From: DASCOT01 sp036012155
Lineage (GTDB): Bacteria > Acidobacteriota > UBA890 > WLXD01
NCBI GenBank assembly: GCA_036012155.1
Contig: DASCOT010000166.1
Coordinates: 1-17,978 of the forward strand
Length of the DNA stretch: 17,978 bases
Reading direction: 5' to 3'
In this document: piece after piece, positions 15,510-17,978 of the stretch
Position numbering within the stretch: the first letter of the stretch is position 1
Layout: each line of letters begins with the position of its first letter
Notes under the pieces: model-generated
Told to the model about the DNA's origin: nothing
Database searches by the model: none
What the model saw: only the letters and a program-made list of their open reading frames with translations
Program-made: the position numbers and the translations under genes

Positions 15510-17852
15510 ATGGCACCGCGGCGTACCGGCACAACCCGAGCTCGGCTTGCGGCGACTCTGCTCGCCTGTGGCGCCGCCGGGTGCAGCGGCGAGACGCCCT
15601 CCGGGAGCGTCGCCGACGCTCGAGGAGACGGGCCCTACAACGTGGTCGTGGTGACGCTCGACACGCTGCGCGCCGACCACATCGGAGCCTACGGGTTCAC
15701 CGAGATCTCGACGCCGGCAATCGACGGCTTGGCGCGCGACGGCGTGCTGTTCGAGAGCGCCCACTCGACCACGCCGCTGACGCTGCCGGCGCATGCGTCG
15801 TTGTTCACCGGGAACTACCCACTGCTCCACGGGGTCATCGACAACGGCGGCTTCGTCGTGCCCGAGGAAGCCGAGACGCTCGCCGAGGTCTTGGGAGCGG
15901 AGGGTTACCGCACCGCTGGATTCGTGGCGGCGTACGTCCTCGATCGGCGTTGGCGCATCGATCAAGGATTCGACCGCTATGTCGACGACTTCGACGTACG
16001 TGGGAAGCGGGTGATCGCCATGGGCGGCGTGCAGCGGCCCGCCAACGAGGTCGTCGATCACGCCATCGATTGGCTCGACCAGTCGCTATCGCAACCGACG
16101 CAGGGGACCTCCGAGCAGCCGTTCTTCATGTGGTTGCACATGTACGACCCACACGCCCCCTACACGCCGCCGGAGCCCTACGCGTCGCGGTACCCCGGAC
16201 GCCCGTACGTGGGCGAGATCGCCTACACCGACTCCCAGGTGGGCCGGCTCTTGCAGGAGCTGCGGCAGCGCGAGCTGCTCGATAACACGCTGGTCGTGCT
16301 CGCGGCCGACCACGGTGAGAGCCTCGGGGGCCACGGCGAGGCGCAGCATGGTTTCTTCGTCTACGAGGAGGCGATGCACGTACCGCTCATCATCCGCGTG
16401 CCGTTCGGTGACTACGGTGGCCAGCGTCGTTCCGAGCCCGTGTCGCTCGTCGACGTCATGCCCACGGTGCTCGAGATCCTCGGTATCGAGCCCGACCTCG
16501 AGTTCCAGGGTCGCAGCCTGGCACCTCTGTTCCAGCCTGGCACCGTGTCCGAGAATCGGTACATCTACTCCGAAAGCTGGTACGCGCGGTTGCACTATGG
16601 CTGGAGTGATCTGCGAGCGCTTCGCGATCAGCGCTACAAGCTCATCCTGTCGTCGGACCCCGAGCTCTATGATCTGACCGAAGATCCCGGCGAGCAGAAC
16701 AACCTCGCCGGTACTCTGAACACGGTTCTGTTCGAGATGACCCAAGTTGCGCAAGAGCGGATCGCTGCATGGAGCGTCGGCGCCAACACAGCGGCTGCCG
16801 GCGAGCTCGATGAGGAGACGCGACAGAAGCTCGTCAGCCTCGGCTACATAGGCACCTTCCAGGCGATCGACGCCGACGCCGATTTGGCCAGCCCGCATAG
16901 CAAGATCGAGATCTACAACAAGTCGCTCGAAGCGCGGCAGGCGATGGGCCGTGACGAGCTTGCCGAGGCCGAGCGGCTGCTGCGCGAGGTGCTGGCAGAC
17001 GACCCGGGGATTGTCGATGCGTACCACACCCTGGGCGAGCTGTATTTTCGGCAGGGACGCCTGGAGGAGGTGGTCGAGGCTTACAGTGCCTCCATCCCCC
17101 TCAATCCCGACCATCCGTACGCTTACATCTTTACTGCCGACGCGCTGGCCGGCCTCGGGCGCCTCGACGAGGCTGAGAGGACGGTTCGGGATGGTCTGGA
17201 GCTGGTCGGTGACAACGCCCAGCTGTACTTTCTTCTCGGCGACCTGCGACGCAGGCAAAGCGACCTCGACGGCGCTATCGCTGCGTTCTTACGATGTCTG
17301 GAGCTCGACCCCGACGGTTCGTCGGCGCATGGGGGCCTGGCGCAAGCGTACTTCCATCTCGACCGCTTCGCCGACGCCGAGAGCTACGCGCGTGCCGCCC
17401 TCGAGCTCGACGATCAGCTGATTGGAGTGCATGCGGTGCTGGCCGAGATTCACGACCAGCGTGGTGAGGCGGCAGCAGCCGTGCGCGAGTACCTGCAGGA
17501 GATCGAGATCGCTCCTGAGGACGTCGCCGCGCACTTCAACCTGGCGATGGTCTACCGAAAAATGGGGCGCGAGGACGACGAATACCGCCAGCTGCAGCGC
17601 GTGCTCGAGATTGACCCGCAGTTCGCACAAGGCAACGTCTTCATGGCGCGCCAGATCTTGCGGCGCGGCGGTGATCTGCAGCGCGCCATCGAGATGGTCG
17701 AGGGAGCGATCACCGAGTCTCTCGATGCCCCCGATATGACGCTCGGCTACTTTCTACTCGCCGATCTGTACAACCGGATCGGAGACGCGGTACTGGCGCA
17801 GGAATGGGCGCGTCGCGGCCAGCAGTTACGCCAGCAGATCGATGGCGGCTAG
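15510..17852 (+). CDS. Sulfatase/alkaline-phosphatase-fold lipoprotein with C-terminal TPR array
   Basis: A 780-residue exported fusion. The signal peptide LAATLLAC makes Cys20 (or Cys25) the likely lipid anchor. The alkaline-phosphatase-superfamily domain fills about 43-445: NVVVVTLDTLRADHIGAYG with metal ligand Asp51, the nucleophile region TTPLTLPAHASLFTG (87-101), DPHAPYTPP (213-221), and the second metal site AADHGESLGGHGEAQHG (265-281). Where a type I sulfatase has Cys/Ser-x-Pro-x-Arg for formylglycine, this protein has Thr91-Leu-Pro-Ala-His95, so Thr is the probable nucleophile, as in phosphotransferases of the superfamily. From about 470 to 775 follow about eight TPR units, such as AYHTLGELYFRQGRLEEVVE. 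The start is ATG 15510; TTG 15495 is also in frame, and neither has a good ribosome-binding site. It lies beyond the receptor terminator, so it needs its own promoter. Substrate unknown. Confidence 0.9.
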   Translation: MAPRRTGTTRARLAATLLACGAAGCSGETPSGSVADARGDGPYNVVVVTLDTLRADHIGAYGFTEISTPAIDGLARDGVLFESAHSTTPLTLPAHASLFTGNYPLLHGVIDNGGFVVPEEAETLAEVLGAEGYRTAGFVAAYVLDRRWRIDQGFDRYVDDFDVRGKRVIAMGGVQRPANEVVDHAIDWLDQSLSQPTQGTSEQPFFMWLHMYDPHAPYTPPEPYASRYPGRPYVGEIAYTDSQVGRLLQELRQRELLDNTLVVLAADHGESLGGHGEAQHGFFVYEEAMHVPLIIRVPFGDYGGQRRSEPVSLVDVMPTVLEILGIEPDLEFQGRSLAPLFQPGTVSENRYIYSESWYARLHYGWSDLRALRDQRYKLILSSDPELYDLTEDPGEQNNLAGTLNTVLFEMTQVAQERIAAWSVGANTAAAGELDEETRQKLVSLGYIGTFQAIDADADLASPHSKIEIYNKSLEARQAMGRDELAEAERLLREVLADDPGIVDAYHTLGELYFRQGRLEEVVEAYSASIPLNPDHPYAYIFTADALAGLGRLDEAERTVRDGLELVGDNAQLYFLLGDLRRRQSDLDGAIAAFLRCLELDPDGSSAHGGLAQAYFHLDRFADAESYARAALELDDQLIGVHAVLAEIHDQRGEAAAAVREYLQEIEIAPEDVAAHFNLAMVYRKMGREDDEYRQLQRVLEIDPQFAQGNVFMARQILRRGGDLQRAIEMVEGAITESLDAPDMTLGYFLLADLYNRIGDAVLAQEWARRGQQLRQQIDGG

Positions 17853-17978
17853 TCGCGTGGGGTGGCTCGTTGTGGCCGCGTCGGCCATCCTCGTGGCGCC
17901 GGCGGGGCTGTATGGTCAGTCTCTCGATCGCCGCGTGGTGGCTAACTCCGGCCTTGATCTGGTGCAGAGCTTCGGAAG
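17842..17978 (+). CDS. Secreted protein, 3' truncated by the window end
   Basis: Forty-five codons run from ATG 17842 to the edge without a stop, overlapping the end of the sulfatase-TPR gene by 11 bp, so the two are probably co-transcribed and coupled. Residues 7-25 are a clear signal peptide (WLVVAASAILVAPAGLYG), with cleavage near YGQ. The mature start, RRVVANSGLDLVQSFG, resembles the opening of CRTAC1-type proteins (xxSGLDFVHxxG), but this is too short to name the family. GTG 17857 is an alternative start. Confidence 0.6.
   Translation, partial: MAASRVGWLVVAASAILVAPAGLYGQSLDRRVVANSGLDLVQSFG

Noticed and set aside
14397..16061. 554-codon open frame on the minus strand
   Set aside because: It runs antisense through the end of the receptor, the terminator and the start of the sulfatase-fold gene; its translation has no family pattern.
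15425..16285. 286-codon plus-strand frame overlapping the sulfatase-fold gene
   Set aside because: Arg- and Ala-rich out-of-frame shadow of a gene with clear catalytic motifs.
1..17978. CRISPR array, transposase, integrase, tRNA or rRNA genes
   Set aside because: I found no regularly spaced repeats, no mobile-element protein and no RNA-gene-like stretch; nearly all of the window is occupied by the listed genes.

Overview
The window is about 18 kb of GC-rich bacterial DNA, densely packed with genes and with no intergenic gap above about 200 bp. The organism was diderm: there is an Oar-like TonB-dependent receptor with an N-terminal carboxypeptidase-regulatory-like domain, at least two probable lipoproteins, and several proteins with Sec signal peptides. 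The combination of CRTAC1/ASPIC-UnbV proteins, sulfatase-TPR fusions, CarboxypepD-reg TonB receptors, FCD-type GntR regulators and PQQ beta-propeller enzymes is most familiar from Acidobacteriota. That assignment is an inference from gene content, not from a marker gene.

Left part (1-4676): the 3' part of a secreted serine hydrolase of the beta-lactamase/PBP type, convergent with a PQQ-dependent dehydrogenase on the minus strand. Upstream of the dehydrogenase, also on the minus strand, a cupin gene and a SLOG/LOG-family gene form a tight two-gene operon. A 121-bp divergent gap separates the cupin from a plus-strand S41-like lipoprotein peptidase (4798-6462), whose stop codon overlaps that of a minus-strand GntR regulator (6459-7037).

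Middle part (6459-12499): two closely similar GntR/FCD regulators bracket a divergent cassette. On the minus strand, a Gfo/Idh/MocA oxidoreductase is start-stop coupled to a secreted TPR protein. On the plus strand, a secreted CRTAC1-type beta-propeller protein starts from the same 114-bp gap. The left regulator lacks about 46 codons of its FCD domain, including the part carrying the first metal/ligand motif. The right regulator is full length and is preceded by an inverted-repeat and direct-repeat region whose best 12-mer matches the FadR-type palindrome ATTGTATACAAT at 10 of 12 positions and overlaps a -10-like hexamer.

Right part (12546-17978): an Oar-like TonB-dependent receptor ending in a strong rho-independent terminator. 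It is followed by a sulfatase-fold lipoprotein with a long C-terminal TPR array, in which the usual formylglycine Cys/Ser is Thr. The window ends in the first 45 codons of another secreted protein that overlaps the sulfatase-TPR gene.

A reasonable working model is a cell-envelope uptake and processing locus: outer-membrane receptor, lipoprotein phospho/sulfo-hydrolase with TPR scaffold, secreted beta-propeller and TPR proteins, and a cytoplasmic NAD(P)-dependent sugar-type oxidoreductase. It would be controlled by two GntR paralogues that may compete for the same operators. The substrate is not visible in the sequence.
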